53,551 nt of DNA from an uncultured Wenzhouxiangella sp. (GCA_913057195.1 CAJXNL010000014.1:1-53551); one strand, 5' to 3'. Counted from the first letter of the stretch, positions 43,976 through 53,547 are shown. Notes: generated by a model from the sequence alone, not told the origin. Translations and numbers: made by a program.

Positions 43976-45192
43976 GTGCAGACGACACCCTGTTGGTGGT
44001 CGGTGGCGGGGTGACGGGCGCCACCACGGCCGCGCTGCTCGCCCAAGCCGGATGGTCGGTGGCCGTGGTGGATCGACGCGGCTTTGACATGCACTCACCG
44101 CAGCCGAACGATCGCGTGGTGGCGCTTGGATTGGGGGCCCAACGCGTGTTCAAACACTTAGGGCTCTGGTCTCGGCTGATGGAAGGCGCCGTCACCCCTT
44201 ATCCCACAATGGTGGTGGAGGCCAAAGGCCACCGACTCACCTTTCATGCCGATGCCCACGGCTTACCCGAGTTGGGATTTATCGTGTCCATCCCGTGGCT
44301 TGAAGCGGTGTTGGCAGAACACATTCAAGCCCAAGAGAACATCGAACTTCATGCGCCGGCGACGTGGTCTGACTTTAAAGTCACCGATGACGGCGTTCGG
44401 CTTTATCTGGGCCCCAACCCCCAAACGGTCACTGAGACCTTATCCGGTGCCTTGTTGGTCGGCGCTGACGGCGCCGGGTCAGCGGTTCGTCAACGCGCCG
44501 GCATTGAGCACACCGCCATTGACTACAACCAGCAAGCCCTCATTGGCCCGGTGGTGACCGCGCGGCCCAACCCCGGCATTGCCTGGCAGCGGTTCACGCC
44601 GTCGGGGCCCTTGGCGCTTTTGCCGTTGCCCAACGGGCAATCTTCGATTGTCTGGTCGATCCCCACCCATGAGGCCAGCGCACACCGATCGCTCCCGCCC
44701 GATGAGTTGGTTCAGGTGGTCAATGACGCCCTCGGGGCCACGCCCCCCGATCCAATGGGCCTCATCCAGGCCATTGACGCCCCGCAGTGGTGGCCTTTGA
44801 AGCGTCAGCGAGCGCATCGGCTCCAGCAGGGCCGAGTGGTGCTGGTGGGCGATGCGGCGCACTCGGTTCATCCACTGGCCGGACAGGGCTTGAACTTGGG
44901 CCTGTTGGATGCAGCAGCATTGGCCGAGTGCCTCCAGCCGGTGATCGAGCACCGCACAACCGGCGCTTGGACCCAAGCGCTGGCTCGATACGGCCGCTGG
45001 CGGTTGTCGAACACCACGGCAGCCGGCGAAGGCATCCACTGGATCAATGCTTTGCACCACACCCCCATGGGGCTGGGGCAGCATGCTTTGGGGCTGGCGC
45101 TGGCCGCGGCCAACCGGGCCTGGCCCATTCGCCAGGCGCTGATCAAGCGGGCGACCGGGATTGATGCCGACGCGCCTTTGATCTGTCGCTGA
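43972..45192 (+). CDS. ubiI: 2-octaprenylphenol hydroxylase (UbiI/VisC-type)
   Basis: 406 aa from the ATG at 43972, overlapping the ubiH stop (ATGA). FAD motifs GGGVTG (11-16), GADGAGS and GDAAHSVHPLAGQGLNLGLLD. UbiI hydroxylates C5 of the ring, an early O2-dependent step. The first 85 residues differ from UbiH mainly in the substrate loop. Position after ubiH suggests UbiI; UbiF or a broad-specificity UbiM/UbiL-type hydroxylase cannot be excluded. Two ring hydroxylases in one operon support an aerobic respiratory lifestyle. Confidence 0.86.
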   Translation: MSADDTLLVVGGGVTGATTAALLAQAGWSVAVVDRRGFDMHSPQPNDRVVALGLGAQRVFKHLGLWSRLMEGAVTPYPTMVVEAKGHRLTFHADAHGLPELGFIVSIPWLEAVLAEHIQAQENIELHAPATWSDFKVTDDGVRLYLGPNPQTVTETLSGALLVGADGAGSAVRQRAGIEHTAIDYNQQALIGPVVTARPNPGIAWQRFTPSGPLALLPLPNGQSSIVWSIPTHEASAHRSLPPDELVQVVNDALGATPPDPMGLIQAIDAPQWWPLKRQRAHRLQQGRVVLVGDAAHSVHPLAGQGLNLGLLDAAALAECLQPVIEHRTTGAWTQALARYGRWRLSNTTAAGEGIHWINALHHTPMGLGQHALGLALAAANRAWPIRQALIKRATGIDADAPLICR

Positions 45193-45194
45193 GT

Positions 45195-46109
45195 ATGCCG
45201 TCTTCGTCTCGACCCACGCCGCCCTTGTCAGCCACCCTTGGCCTTCTTGCCGGGGCGATCATGATCTCGTTTGCGGCGGTGTTTGTGCGTTTGTCTGACA
45301 TGCCGCCCACCACCTCGGGGTTTTATCGGATGGTGTTTGGGGCATCGGCGTGGCTGGTGTTGCTTCTGGCCGTCCCCGCGATGCGCGAGGGCTGGCAAAA
45401 GACCTGGCCAAGCTCGATCTTGATCGGCGCGTTTTTTTGTGCCGACATCTGGTTTTGGCACCAATCGATTGCGTTCATTGGCCCGGGGTTGTCGACCCTG
45501 CTGGCGAATTTTCAAGTCTTTATCTTGACGATGGTGGGCGTGGTGTTTTTTAAAGAGCACGTGCACTGGCGTTTTGGGCTGGGTGTGGGCTTGGCCATGG
45601 CCGGGCTTTGGCTGCTGTTTGGACGCGAATGGACCGAACTGAGTTTGCAAGCACGCTCAGGGGTGTGGCTGGGATTGCTCACCGCGTGTGCCTACGCGCT
45701 GTACCTTCTAAGCCTTCGAGGCTTTCAAATCAAACACCCCACCGTCCGACCTGAAGCGCGGCTGATGCAGGTCACGCTGTGCTGCGGTGTGATGCTTGGC
45801 ATCATCAACGGCATTGAGGGGCATGGCTTTGCCATTCCCTCAACCCAATCTTGGCTGGCTTTGATTGGGTTGGGGCTGTTTTGTCAGGTGCTCGGTTGGC
45901 TGCTGATCACCAAAAGCCTGCCTCAGCTCCCCGCCGCCGTGGTGGGGTTGTTGCTGCTGATCCAACCGGCCGCATCAGTGGGCTGGGATGTGTGGTTTTT
46001 TGAATTGGACTTGTCCACCGGCAAAGCGTTGGGTGCTGGCTTGGCCTTGGTGGGCATTTATTTTGGTCTCCGGGCCAGCAGAGGTTCTGATAGCATAGCC
46101 AAACCATGA
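45195..46109 (+). CDS. EamA/DMT-superfamily transporter
   Basis: 304 aa with about ten hydrophobic helices in two EamA repeats (roughly 12-145 and 155-297). GFYRMVFGASAW and FKEHVHWRFGLGVGLAMAGLWLL are typical EamA text, the latter matching the end of the first repeat; GLLLLIQPAASV matches the second. Inner-membrane exporter or permease; substrate unknown. It starts 2 nt after the ubiI stop and overlaps suhB by 4 nt (ATGA), so it is part of the ygfB-suhB transcription unit. Confidence 0.88.
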   Translation: MPSSSRPTPPLSATLGLLAGAIMISFAAVFVRLSDMPPTTSGFYRMVFGASAWLVLLLAVPAMREGWQKTWPSSILIGAFFCADIWFWHQSIAFIGPGLSTLLANFQVFILTMVGVVFFKEHVHWRFGLGVGLAMAGLWLLFGREWTELSLQARSGVWLGLLTACAYALYLLSLRGFQIKHPTVRPEARLMQVTLCCGVMLGIINGIEGHGFAIPSTQSWLALIGLGLFCQVLGWLLITKSLPQLPAAVVGLLLLIQPAASVGWDVWFFELDLSTGKALGAGLALVGIYFGLRASRGSDSIAKP

Positions 46110-46933
46110 CCAATCCCTACATCAACGTGGCCACAGAGGCGGCGCGCCAAGCCGCCTCCTTAATGAAAAAATACGCCACCCGCTTAGAGTCCATCCCCAT
46201 CGAGCGCAAAGCGCGCGCCGACTACGTCACCGATGTTGATCGCGCCTGCGAGCACGTGATTAAAGACCACATTCTCAAGCGCTACAAAGACCACGCGTTT
46301 TTGGGTGAAGAAACAGGCAAAGTCGGCGACAGCGACCACGTCTGGATTGTTGATCCCATCGATGGGACCACCAACTATCTGCGCGGTCTGGGGCACTATG
46401 CGGTCTCGATTGCCCTTCAAGTAAAAGGTCGTATCGAACATGGGGTCATCTATGACCCCAACAAAGACGAGTTATTCACCGCCTCACGGGGCGAAGGGGC
46501 GTTTCTGGACGCACACCGGATCCGGGTCAGCGGCCGCGCGTCACTCGACGGCGCGGTCTTGGCCACCGCTTTCCCGTTTCGGTATCGACGGTTGATGCCG
46601 GCATATCGCGCCATGTTTGATGATTTGTTTGAACACATCGAAGACATCCGCCGCCAAGGCACGTCGTGTTTGGATCTGGCGTATGTGGCCTGCGGCCGAC
46701 TGGACGGCTATTGGGAGCTCGGCCTCAAACCTTGGGATCTCGCTGCCGGCGCACTGATGGTCCAAGAGGCCGGTGGCGTGGTCATGGATGTGGCCGGCGG
46801 TGAGCGGTGGCTGCAATCAGGCCACATCGTGGCCGCCCCGTTTAAGTTGATCACGCCCATGCGCCACGCGATCGAGCCCCATCTCACCGAAGCAATCCAG
46901 GCCAAGCTCAAAGACCCGCCCCACCTCGCCTAA
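46106..46933 (+). CDS. suhB: Inositol-1-monophosphatase / Nus factor SuhB
   Basis: 275 aa (E. coli 267). Lithium-sensitive phosphatase fold: FLGEETG (metal Glu), WIVDPIDGTTNY (metal Asp residues and catalytic Thr) and WELGLKPWDLAAGALMVQEAGG. In E. coli SuhB is also part of the rRNA antitermination complex and binds the NusA AR2 domain; nusA lies 4 kb away on the other strand. C-terminal 4 nt overlap the convergent truB. Confidence 0.93.
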   Translation: MTNPYINVATEAARQAASLMKKYATRLESIPIERKARADYVTDVDRACEHVIKDHILKRYKDHAFLGEETGKVGDSDHVWIVDPIDGTTNYLRGLGHYAVSIALQVKGRIEHGVIYDPNKDELFTASRGEGAFLDAHRIRVSGRASLDGAVLATAFPFRYRRLMPAYRAMFDDLFEHIEDIRRQGTSCLDLAYVACGRLDGYWELGLKPWDLAAGALMVQEAGGVVMDVAGGERWLQSGHIVAAPFKLITPMRHAIEPHLTEAIQAKLKDPPHLA

Positions 46934-47841
46934 AGGGGGAAGACCGCGCGCGGCTGAAGTTGACCGTGCACGCACTGGGCCAGCCCCACCACCACGCCTT
47001 GATGAAAGACGCACACCCAATCGAGCTCACCCATGGTTTGGGGGGCTTTCATGGCCACCATCCGGCCTTGACGAAAATCCACCAGTTGCTCGGGCGATAA
47101 GGCCACTGCGGGCCAGTCCGGCACCGCCTCGTTGATGGGTCGAAGACACGCCCAGCGCTCGGTCTGTTCCATCTGTTCCAGTGTTTCCAGGCGATGGGCC
47201 GCGGTCAGTTCAAACGGCGACGCTTGGGTGCGTGTCAGCTGACACAGATGGGCCCCGCAGCCCAAGCGCTCACCGATGTCTCGGACCAGCGATCGAATGT
47301 AGGTTCCCTTGCTGCACCGCACCGCCACCTCAAATCCAGGGGCGGTGGCATCGTCCAGGTGCCAGGCCACCAGCGCAAGATGGTCAATGCGCACCGACCG
47401 CGGTGGCCGCTCAACCACCTGCCCCTCGCGGGCCATGGCATACAAGCGCCGCCCTTGGTGCTTCAGCGCAGAATACATGGGAGGCACCTGCTCAAGCTCA
47501 CCGACAAACTCGGCCAGCACCGCCTCCACGCCCGAGGGGCTGAGCGATGGAACGGGGCGCTGCTGGACCAGGTTGCCCTCGGCGTCTTCGGTGTCGGTGG
47601 TCTTGCCCAAATGCAGTCGGGCGCGATAGGCTTTGTCGGCGTCAACCAAGTGCGCAGCAATGCGGGTGGCGTGTCCCAAACACACCACCAAAAGCCCGGT
47701 GGCCATGGGATCCAGCGTGCCGGTGTGGCCGGCTTTTTTGATGCCGAACAGGCGCTTGATGCGGCCTAAGACCTGATTGGAGGTCATCCCTTGGGGCTTG
47801 TCGACCAACAGCAAACCGCCGCCTGGTTGTGCGCGTGCCAT
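46930..47841 (-). CDS. truB: tRNA pseudouridine(55) synthase TruB
   Basis: 303 aa (E. coli 314). LLLVDKPQGMTSNQVLGRIKR, AGHTGTLDPMATGLLVV with the catalytic D44, RCSKGTYIRSLVRDIG and a C-terminal PUA domain (about 240-300). It isomerises U55 in the T-loop of tRNAs. Last gene of the minus-strand rimP-nusA-infB-rbfA-truB run; rpsO-pnp, which usually follow, are 24 kb away. Confidence 0.95.
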   Translation of the reverse strand: MARAQPGGGLLLVDKPQGMTSNQVLGRIKRLFGIKKAGHTGTLDPMATGLLVVCLGHATRIAAHLVDADKAYRARLHLGKTTDTEDAEGNLVQQRPVPSLSPSGVEAVLAEFVGELEQVPPMYSALKHQGRRLYAMAREGQVVERPPRSVRIDHLALVAWHLDDATAPGFEVAVRCSKGTYIRSLVRDIGERLGCGAHLCQLTRTQASPFELTAAHRLETLEQMEQTERWACLRPINEAVPDWPAVALSPEQLVDFRQGRMVAMKAPQTMGELDWVCVFHQGVVVGLAQCVHGQLQPRAVFPL

Positions 47842-47851
47842 GGCTGAGCCG

Positions 47852-48199
47852 TTACGAGCGCCGTGATTTGGCGAGAAGCGCCTCGATTCGCGCGCCCGCC
47901 TCAGAGGCCGTGTCTTGGAAGAACTTAAGGGTGGGCATCATCCGAAGCCGCGTGCGCTTGGCCAGCTCGTGACGAATCGATCCGACGTTTTCGTTCAAAA
48001 AGTCCAACAGCGGATCCACCTCATCGGCCTGATAGATCGCCACAAACACTTTGGCATGGGACAGATCTCGGGCGACCTCAACATCGGTCACGCTGAAAAG
48101 CCCTGGGGGGATCTCATGCTGAAACGACTGCTGGATAATGGCGGCCAATTCGCGGCGCAAAAGGCCCGCCACCTTGTCAGCGCGCTGAACCACGCCCAT
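47852..48199 (-). CDS. rbfA: Ribosome-binding factor A
   Basis: 115 aa (E. coli 133). KH-like fold: RADKVAGLLRRELAAIIQ, SVTDVEVARDLSHAKVFVAIY and LRMMPTLKFFQD are diagnostic. RbfA binds the 30S subunit during 16S 5'-end maturation. Lies 10 nt before truB and 20 nt after infB in the same operon. Confidence 0.95.
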   Translation of the reverse strand: MGVVQRADKVAGLLRRELAAIIQQSFQHEIPPGLFSVTDVEVARDLSHAKVFVAIYQADEVDPLLDFLNENVGSIRHELAKRTRLRMMPTLKFFQDTASEAGARIEALLAKSRRS

Positions 48200-48219
48200 T
48201 CACCGATCGCGCCATCGAA

Positions 48220-50832
48220 TCAATCATTCGATGGCTCATCCAGGGTCCGCTGAACCTCAACGCGCTCAAAGCATTCGATCTGATCGCCCACCTGAACATC
48301 GTTGTACTGCTTGACGCCAATGCCGCACTCGGTGCCCGATTGGACTTCCTTGGCGTCGTCTTTAAACCGCCTCAGCGACTCGAGCTCGCCCTCAAACACC
48401 ACCACGTTGTCGCGAAGCACGCGGATGGGGTTGGCACGCTTGACCACGCCATCGACCACCAAACACCCGGCAATCGCGCCGAGCTTCGATGAGCGGAACA
48501 CGTCTTTGACTTCGGCCAGACCGATGATCTCTTCGCGGGTCTCGGTGCCCAGCAAACCCGTGATGGCTTTTTTGACATCGTCGATGACTTCATAAATCAC
48601 GCTGTAGTACTTCAGCTCCAAGTCTGCCTCTTGGATCACGCGGCGCGCGGCCGCATCGGCGCGCACATTGAAGCCAATGATGATCGCCCCAGAGGCCTGA
48701 GCCAGGCTGGCATCCGACTCGGTGATTCCACCCACGCCGGCAGCGATCACCTCGACTTTAATTTCGTCGTTGGACAACCGAGTCAGCGCGTCACGAAGCG
48801 CTTCCACTGAGCCTTGCACGTCGGCTTTGATCATCAAGTTCACGGTTTGACGGTCGCCGACTTGACCTTCTTCCATCTGATCGAAGAGATTTTGGAGTTT
48901 GGCGGCCTGTTTCTCCGCCAGGCGCCCTTCCCGAGACGACTCTTTGCGGGTCTCGGCCGCATCCCGCGCTTTGCGCTCATCGGCCACGGCCAACACATCA
49001 TCGCCTGCGTTCGGCACGCCCGACAGGCCCAACACCTCTGCCGGCATCGATGGGCCAGCGGATTTGATGGCCTGTCCCGTTTCATCAAACATCGCCCGCA
49101 CTCGACCAAACTCTTGGCCCGCCAAGAGCATATCGCCTTGGTGCAGCGTGCCGTCTTGAACCAGCACCGTGGCCACCGGTCCACGGCCTTTATCCAGCGC
49201 CGATTCGACCACCACGCCGCGGCAGCGTCGCTCAGGTGAGGCTTTGAGTTCGAGCACCTCCGCTTGCAAGACGATGGAATCAAGCAGTTGGTCAATGCCC
49301 TCGCCACTGATGGCAGAGACCGGCACAAAAATCTCTTCACCGCCCCACTCTTCGGGAACCACTTCTTCGATCGCCAGCTCTGAGCGCACCCGCTCAGGAT
49401 CCGCCTCGGGTTTGTCCATCTTGTTCACCGCCACGATCAGCGGCACGTTGGCTGCACGCGCATGCTGAATGGCCTCTTTGGTCTGCGGCATCACCCCATC
49501 GTCGGCCGCAACCACCAACACCACAATGTCGGTCGCCTGCGCGCCCCGAGCCCGCATCGCCGTAAAGGCCGCGTGTCCCGGCGTATCCAGAAACGTCACC
49601 GTGCCGTTGTTGGTCTGGACGTTGTATGCGCCGATGTGCTGGGTGATCCCGCCGCTTTCGCCCGCCGCGACTTTGGCGCGGCGAATGTAATCCAAAAGTG
49701 AGGTCTTGCCGTGATCGACATGGCCCATCACGGTCACCACCGGTGGCCGCGAGACCGCCTCAAAGCCATCGTCGGCAGCCTCTTCAAAGAGCTCTTGCTC
49801 GATGTCTTTGTCTTCGGCCGGCTTGGCTTCGTGGCCCATCTCTTCGACCACCAAAATGGCAGTGTCCTGATCCAGCGGCTGGTTGATGGTGACCATCGTG
49901 CCCATCCCCATCAAAGTCTTGATGACTTCACCGGCTTTGACCGCCAACAGCTTGGCCAAGTCACCAACGGTGATGGTCTCAGGGATCTCCACCTCACGCT
50001 TGACCGGCTCGGTGGGCATTTGGAAGCCATGCTCGGTGCTCGCGGCGGTGCTTGGCGCACGCCGCTGTGGCTTGGCCTTGCGACGCTTGCTCTTGGGCGC
50101 GACATGCAGCTCTTCACGGTAGCGCTTGCGACCCTCATCGCCGTCGTCTCGTGGGCCTTTTCGCTTGCGCTCAGCGTCTTTCTCGGCGGCCTGCTTGGCG
50201 ACTTTGGCTTCCACCTTGGCTTGCGCCTCAGCCATTGCGCGCTGACGCTCAGCCTCTTGACGTTCGGCTTCCTCGCGGGCCTCACGCGCCGCCCGCTCTT
50301 CGGCTTTTTCTGCCGCCAACGCTTCGCGTCGGGCGGCCTCTTCAGCCTCTCGCTGGGCGCGTTCTTGCTCGCGACGTTTCGCGTCCTCGGCGGCCTGACG
50401 CTCAGCCGCTTCGCGCTCGGCCTGCGCTTTGGCCAAGGCCTCTGCGGCCGCTTCGCGTTCGGGATCGTCTGAGCGGGTGTCTTCCACCGCCCCGCGTTTG
50501 ACATAGGTGCGTTTCTTGCGCACTTCAACGTTGACCGTTCGCGACGGTTGAGCACCGCGGGTTCTTGCTCGCCCCGCGCCACCGCTGGGGACTTTCAGCT
50601 CAGAGACCGTTTTGCGCTTGAGCGTGACCTTGCTTGGCGCTGAAGGCCCTGTGGTGTCGTCGAGCTTGCCGTGACTGGTGCGAAGGTAAGCCAGCAGCGC
50701 TTTCTTATCGTCATTGCTGACCCCCGCCTCAGGTCCTGAGACTTCAATCCCCGCTTCTTTGAATTGCTCGATCAGGCGAGAGACTTCAACGCCCAATACA
50801 TCAGCGAGTTGTGAGACGGTCACATCAGACAT
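48220..50832 (-). CDS. infB: Translation initiation factor IF-2
   Basis: 870 aa (E. coli 890). N-terminal IF2_N domain ([23 protein letters not shown]), a long Ala/Glu/Arg/Lys-rich helical linker at about 120-240, a second IF2_N ([28 protein letters not shown]), the G domain with GHVDHGKTS (about 371), DTPGHAAF and NKMD, and beta-barrel domains. It delivers fMet-tRNA to the 30S P site as a GTPase. The initiator tRNA gene lies 2.6 kb upstream on the same strand. Confidence 0.97.
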   Translation of the reverse strand: MSDVTVSQLADVLGVEVSRLIEQFKEAGIEVSGPEAGVSNDDKKALLAYLRTSHGKLDDTTGPSAPSKVTLKRKTVSELKVPSGGAGRARTRGAQPSRTVNVEVRKKRTYVKRGAVEDTRSDDPEREAAAEALAKAQAEREAAERQAAEDAKRREQERAQREAEEAARREALAAEKAEERAAREAREEAERQEAERQRAMAEAQAKVEAKVAKQAAEKDAERKRKGPRDDGDEGRKRYREELHVAPKSKRRKAKPQRRAPSTAASTEHGFQMPTEPVKREVEIPETITVGDLAKLLAVKAGEVIKTLMGMGTMVTINQPLDQDTAILVVEEMGHEAKPAEDKDIEQELFEEAADDGFEAVSRPPVVTVMGHVDHGKTSLLDYIRRAKVAAGESGGITQHIGAYNVQTNNGTVTFLDTPGHAAFTAMRARGAQATDIVVLVVAADDGVMPQTKEAIQHARAANVPLIVAVNKMDKPEADPERVRSELAIEEVVPEEWGGEEIFVPVSAISGEGIDQLLDSIVLQAEVLELKASPERRCRGVVVESALDKGRGPVATVLVQDGTLHQGDMLLAGQEFGRVRAMFDETGQAIKSAGPSMPAEVLGLSGVPNAGDDVLAVADERKARDAAETRKESSREGRLAEKQAAKLQNLFDQMEEGQVGDRQTVNLMIKADVQGSVEALRDALTRLSNDEIKVEVIAAGVGGITESDASLAQASGAIIIGFNVRADAAARRVIQEADLELKYYSVIYEVIDDVKKAITGLLGTETREEIIGLAEVKDVFRSSKLGAIAGCLVVDGVVKRANPIRVLRDNVVVFEGELESLRRFKDDAKEVQSGTECGIGVKQYNDVQVGDQIECFERVEVQRTLDEPSND

Positions 50833-50863
50833 GCAATCTTCCTTTAGGTGCGCTTTTTAAATT

Positions 50864-52405
50864 TTACTCTTCGTCAAACCAGTGTGCACGGGCAGCCATG
50901 ATGAGCTCAGCGGCCTGCTCGGCCTCGAGCCCCTCGATGTCCTCAAGCTCATCGGTGGCGCAGTCGGCCAAGTCATCGCGCGTGCAAATGCCTTGCTCCG
51001 CCAGCGCGTACGCCAGGGTTTCAGTCATGCCCGCCAGATCCAAAAGATCCTGCTGAGGCTTGTTGCTCTCGAGCTTTTCTTCTGAAGCAATCATTTGGGT
51101 GAGCAACGCATCGCGCGAGCGTTGGCGGAGCTCAGCCACGATGGCCTCATCAAATTCCTCAATCGCCAACAGCTCAGACTCGGGCACGTAGGCGACCTCC
51201 TCGATGTTGGTGAAGCCCTCAGCCACCAAGATCGTGGCAAGCTCTTCATCGACATCGAGTTTTTCTTTAAACATTTCCAGAACAGACCGCGATTCAGACT
51301 CGGCTTTTTCATCGGCCTGCTCGACGGTCATGACATTCAGCGTCCACCCGGTCAACTCAGCCGCCAAGCGCACGTTTTGGCCACCTCGACCAATCGCTTG
51401 CGAGAGGTTGTCTTCTTCAACGGCGATGTCCATGCTCTTGGAGTCTTCATCGACCACGATTGAGGCGACCTCTGCCGGTGCCATCGCGTTGATCACAAAC
51501 TGCGCCGGATTCTCATCCCACATGATGATGTCAACACGCTCGCCGGCCAGCTCGTTGGACACCGCCTGCACCCGCGAACCGCGCATGCCCACGCACGCCC
51601 CGATGGGATCGGTTCTCGGATCCAAGGCATGCACCGCAATCTTGGCGCGCCGCCCAGGGTCTCTGGCGGCCCCTTTAAGTTCAATGAGCTCTTGTCCAAT
51701 CTCGGGGACTTCCAGTTTGAACAGCTCAATCAAAAACTCAGGCAAGGTTCGGCTGACAAACAGCTGCGGGCCGCGCTGGTCGGGGCGGACCTCATAGAGA
51801 TAACCTCGGATGCGGTCTTTCAACCGGGCCGTCTCGCCGGGAATGGCGTGGCGAGCGGGGATGAATGCCTTCGCGTTCTCACCCAAATCAACAATCATGC
51901 CGCCGCGCTCCATGCGCTCAACCTGGCCATACACCAGCTCGCCAACGCGCTCGGCGTAGGCCTCCACCACCAACTCGCGTTCGGCTTGGCGGACTTTTTG
52001 AACGATGACCTGCTTGGCTGCTTGCGCGGCGATGCGACCGAACTCAGGGGGCTCCATCGACTCTTCGATGTAGTCGCCCACCTCGAGTGAGGCGTCTTGC
52101 GCCTTGGCATCGCTGAGACGGATTTGGCGATCGGCCGACTCAAAAACCACCTGGTCTTCATCCATCTCTGTGCTCTTGGGGCCGTCGGGCGCGTCATCTG
52201 GCAGCACCTCCCAACGACGAAACGCTTCATAGGCACCGGTTTGATGATCAATGCTGACCCGGACGTCAATGTCTTCAACACTGCGCCGCTTGGCCGCCGA
52301 GGCCAGCGCCGCCTCAATCGCCTCAAAAATAATGCCTTTATCCAGTCCCTTCTCGTTCGAGACGGCTTCGGCCACCTGTAAGATTTCTTTGCCTTGGTCG
52401 CTCAT
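50864..52405 (-). CDS. nusA: Transcription termination/antitermination factor NusA
   Basis: 513 aa (E. coli 495). N-terminal RNA polymerase-binding domain (1-125), S1 domain (LVYGQVERMERGGMIVDLG, about 132-200), KH1/KH2 (EIGQELIELKGAARDPGRRAKIAV... GRGGQNVRLAAELTGW) and two C-terminal acidic repeats with helix-hairpin-helix character (about 365-510). NusA modulates pausing, rho-independent termination and antitermination. In E. coli it regulates its own operon through leader terminators, and a leader with terminator precedes rimP here. Preceded by a palindrome-rich gap. Confidence 0.97.
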   Translation of the reverse strand: MSDQGKEILQVAEAVSNEKGLDKGIIFEAIEAALASAAKRRSVEDIDVRVSIDHQTGAYEAFRRWEVLPDDAPDGPKSTEMDEDQVVFESADRQIRLSDAKAQDASLEVGDYIEESMEPPEFGRIAAQAAKQVIVQKVRQAERELVVEAYAERVGELVYGQVERMERGGMIVDLGENAKAFIPARHAIPGETARLKDRIRGYLYEVRPDQRGPQLFVSRTLPEFLIELFKLEVPEIGQELIELKGAARDPGRRAKIAVHALDPRTDPIGACVGMRGSRVQAVSNELAGERVDIIMWDENPAQFVINAMAPAEVASIVVDEDSKSMDIAVEEDNLSQAIGRGGQNVRLAAELTGWTLNVMTVEQADEKAESESRSVLEMFKEKLDVDEELATILVAEGFTNIEEVAYVPESELLAIEEFDEAIVAELRQRSRDALLTQMIASEEKLESNKPQQDLLDLAGMTETLAYALAEQGICTRDDLADCATDELEDIEGLEAEQAAELIMAARAHWFDEE

Positions 52406-52434
52406 GGCTGGTTTTTCGTCCTCACACGCAAACG

Positions 52435-52480
52435 CTTAAATTTAAGTTTTCAAGTGAATCACCGAGCAACTTTAAGTTGC
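52435..52480. promoter_or_regulatory. Two short palindromes between rimP and nusA
   Basis: CTTAAATTTAAG (52435-52446, perfect) and GCAACTTTAAGTTGC (52466-52480, perfect about a central T) lie in an AT-rich part of the 112-nt rimP-nusA gap. They could be an operator, an internal promoter or an mRNA processing site; no convincing promoter pair is seen. Confidence 0.4.
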
Positions 52481-52517
52481 CCTTCTTCGGTCCTGGCCGA
52501 CTGACTTCTCGCCGACC

Positions 52518-53090
52518 TCAATTGTTGGAACTTCTTTTGTCCTTGGCTTGTTTGAGCCATTGATCCATGTCGGGTTTGAGCTTGGCTTTGGCGACCTGCG
52601 ACAGCGGCAAAGCCTGCTCGCCCTGATCGGTGAGCATGACCACGCTTGCACCGACCTCATCATCGATCACCGAGACCAGCGTGCCCTTGAATGCCCGCTG
52701 GCGCCGCCCGCTGGTCTCATCGACCAGTGGCGCCACCAAATGCACTTCCGCACGCTCGCCCACGAACCGCTCGAAGTGCGAACGGCGAAAAAGCGGCCGC
52801 TCAACCCCAGGCGAAGAGACCTCTAAGCTGTACTCACCCGAGATCGGATCTTCAACATCAAGCCAGGCCGAAACCTCGCGACTGACCCGCTCGCAGTCGT
52901 CCACATCGATGCCGCTGTCGCTCAGCGGCTGATCAAGGTGGCCATCGGCCCGAGCATCATCGGGCTGATCGATGTAGACGCGCACCAATCGGTTTTTGGG
53001 GTTGGAGACATACTCCACGCCCACCAGCTCATAGCCCAAATCTTCAACCAGCGGCGTCAGCTGCTCGGTCATGTCATCGGCAATGGCCAT
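52518..53090 (-). CDS. rimP: Ribosome maturation factor RimP
   Basis: 190 aa from the ATG at 53090, which has SD AGAGGTGG; the open frame to 53174 would run into the terminator. LTPLVEDLGYELVGVEYV, VRVYIDQ, GIDVDDCERVSREVSAWLDVEDPI and YSLEVSSPGVERPLF are RimP signatures. Slightly longer than E. coli (150) owing to an insert after DQPDD (about 51-62) and a basic tail. RimP acts in early 30S assembly with S12 and S19. First protein gene of the operon. Confidence 0.95.
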   Translation of the reverse strand: MAIADDMTEQLTPLVEDLGYELVGVEYVSNPKNRLVRVYIDQPDDARADGHLDQPLSDSGIDVDDCERVSREVSAWLDVEDPISGEYSLEVSSPGVERPLFRRSHFERFVGERAEVHLVAPLVDETSGRRQRAFKGTLVSVIDDEVGASVVMLTDQGEQALPLSQVAKAKLKPDMDQWLKQAKDKRSSNN

Positions 53091-53156
53091 CAATCCACCT
53101 CTTTGGGCGCCCAACGGGCCCTCAACAACGCCACTTGGCCACAAACATTTGGCCAC

Positions 53157-53187
53157 AAAAAAAGCCCCTATCACCAGGGGCTTTTTT
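53157..53187 (-). terminator. Strong intrinsic terminator upstream of rimP
   Basis: A 12-bp stem (AGGGGC plus T/A pairs; 53158-53169 with 53176-53187) with a 6-nt loop is followed on the minus strand by seven T. It lies between the upstream promoter and rimP, 67 nt before the rimP ATG, so transcripts must read through it to express the operon. It is nearly symmetric and could also act on the other strand. Confidence 0.88.
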
Positions 53188-53311
53188 CAATAAAACCTGG
53201 TCGCAGATCGCTCAGACCGCTTCACTGAGTCGCGTCACGATCAATCAACGCATCCTCAGCACACGGTCGGCATTGACGATAGGGCCATCAACGCCAATCT
53301 GCTCAAACTAG
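53157..53311 (-). ncRNA. Candidate attenuated leader or small RNA between tRNA-fMet and rimP
   Basis: The 380-nt gap between rimP and tRNA-fMet has no gene, but a good promoter (53346-53318) and a strong terminator enclose about 155 nt. The segment has an internal hairpin CTCAG / CTGAG (within 53209-53232) and one short frame of 10 codons (ATG GCC CTA..., TGA). It may be an attenuator leader of rimP-nusA-infB or a stand-alone small RNA. The rest of the gap (53347-53470), up to the tRNA, shows nothing. Confidence 0.5.
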
Positions 53312-53317
53312 TCGGTC

Positions 53318-53346
53318 ATTGTACTGCGTTATCGCGAAAGTCTCAA
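53318..53346 (-). promoter_or_regulatory. Strong sigma-70-like promoter upstream of rimP
   Basis: -35 TTGAGA (53346-53341), 17-bp spacer, -10 TACAAT (53323-53318), one mismatch in each hexamer. Predicted start near 53311. It lies 125 nt downstream of the tRNA-fMet 3' end. Confidence 0.68.
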
Positions 53347-53470
53347 CCGAAGGCGGCGATCGCCCCGCTGCATTTGCTGGCCCCAACGGGTGCGGGGTCT
53401 GCTTTGGGGGCAATGCGTGCTGGGGGCGGTCTGGACCAAGACCGATGTTTACAAGGGATCGGTGTCCAAT

Positions 53471-53547
53471 TGGTAGCGGGGGCAGGATTCGAACCTGCGA
53501 CCTTCGGGTTATGAGCCCGACGAGCTGCCAGACTGCTCCACCCCGCA
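53471..53547 (-). tRNA. Initiator tRNA-fMet(CAT)
   Basis: A 77-nt initiator tRNA: anticodon arm TCGGG-CTCATAA-CCCGA with the three G-C pairs specific to initiators, T-arm GCAGG-TTCGAAT-CCTGC, encoded CCA. Positions 1 and 72 are T and T, hence unpaired as initiators require, although E. coli has C-A. It lies directly upstream of rimP as metY does in E. coli. Confidence 0.95.

Noticed and set aside
49711-50472. 253-codon plus-strand frame inside infB with hydrophobic look
   Set aside because: It is antisense to the repetitive Ala/Glu/Arg linker of IF-2; the apparent Leu/Phe-rich protein is a codon artefact.
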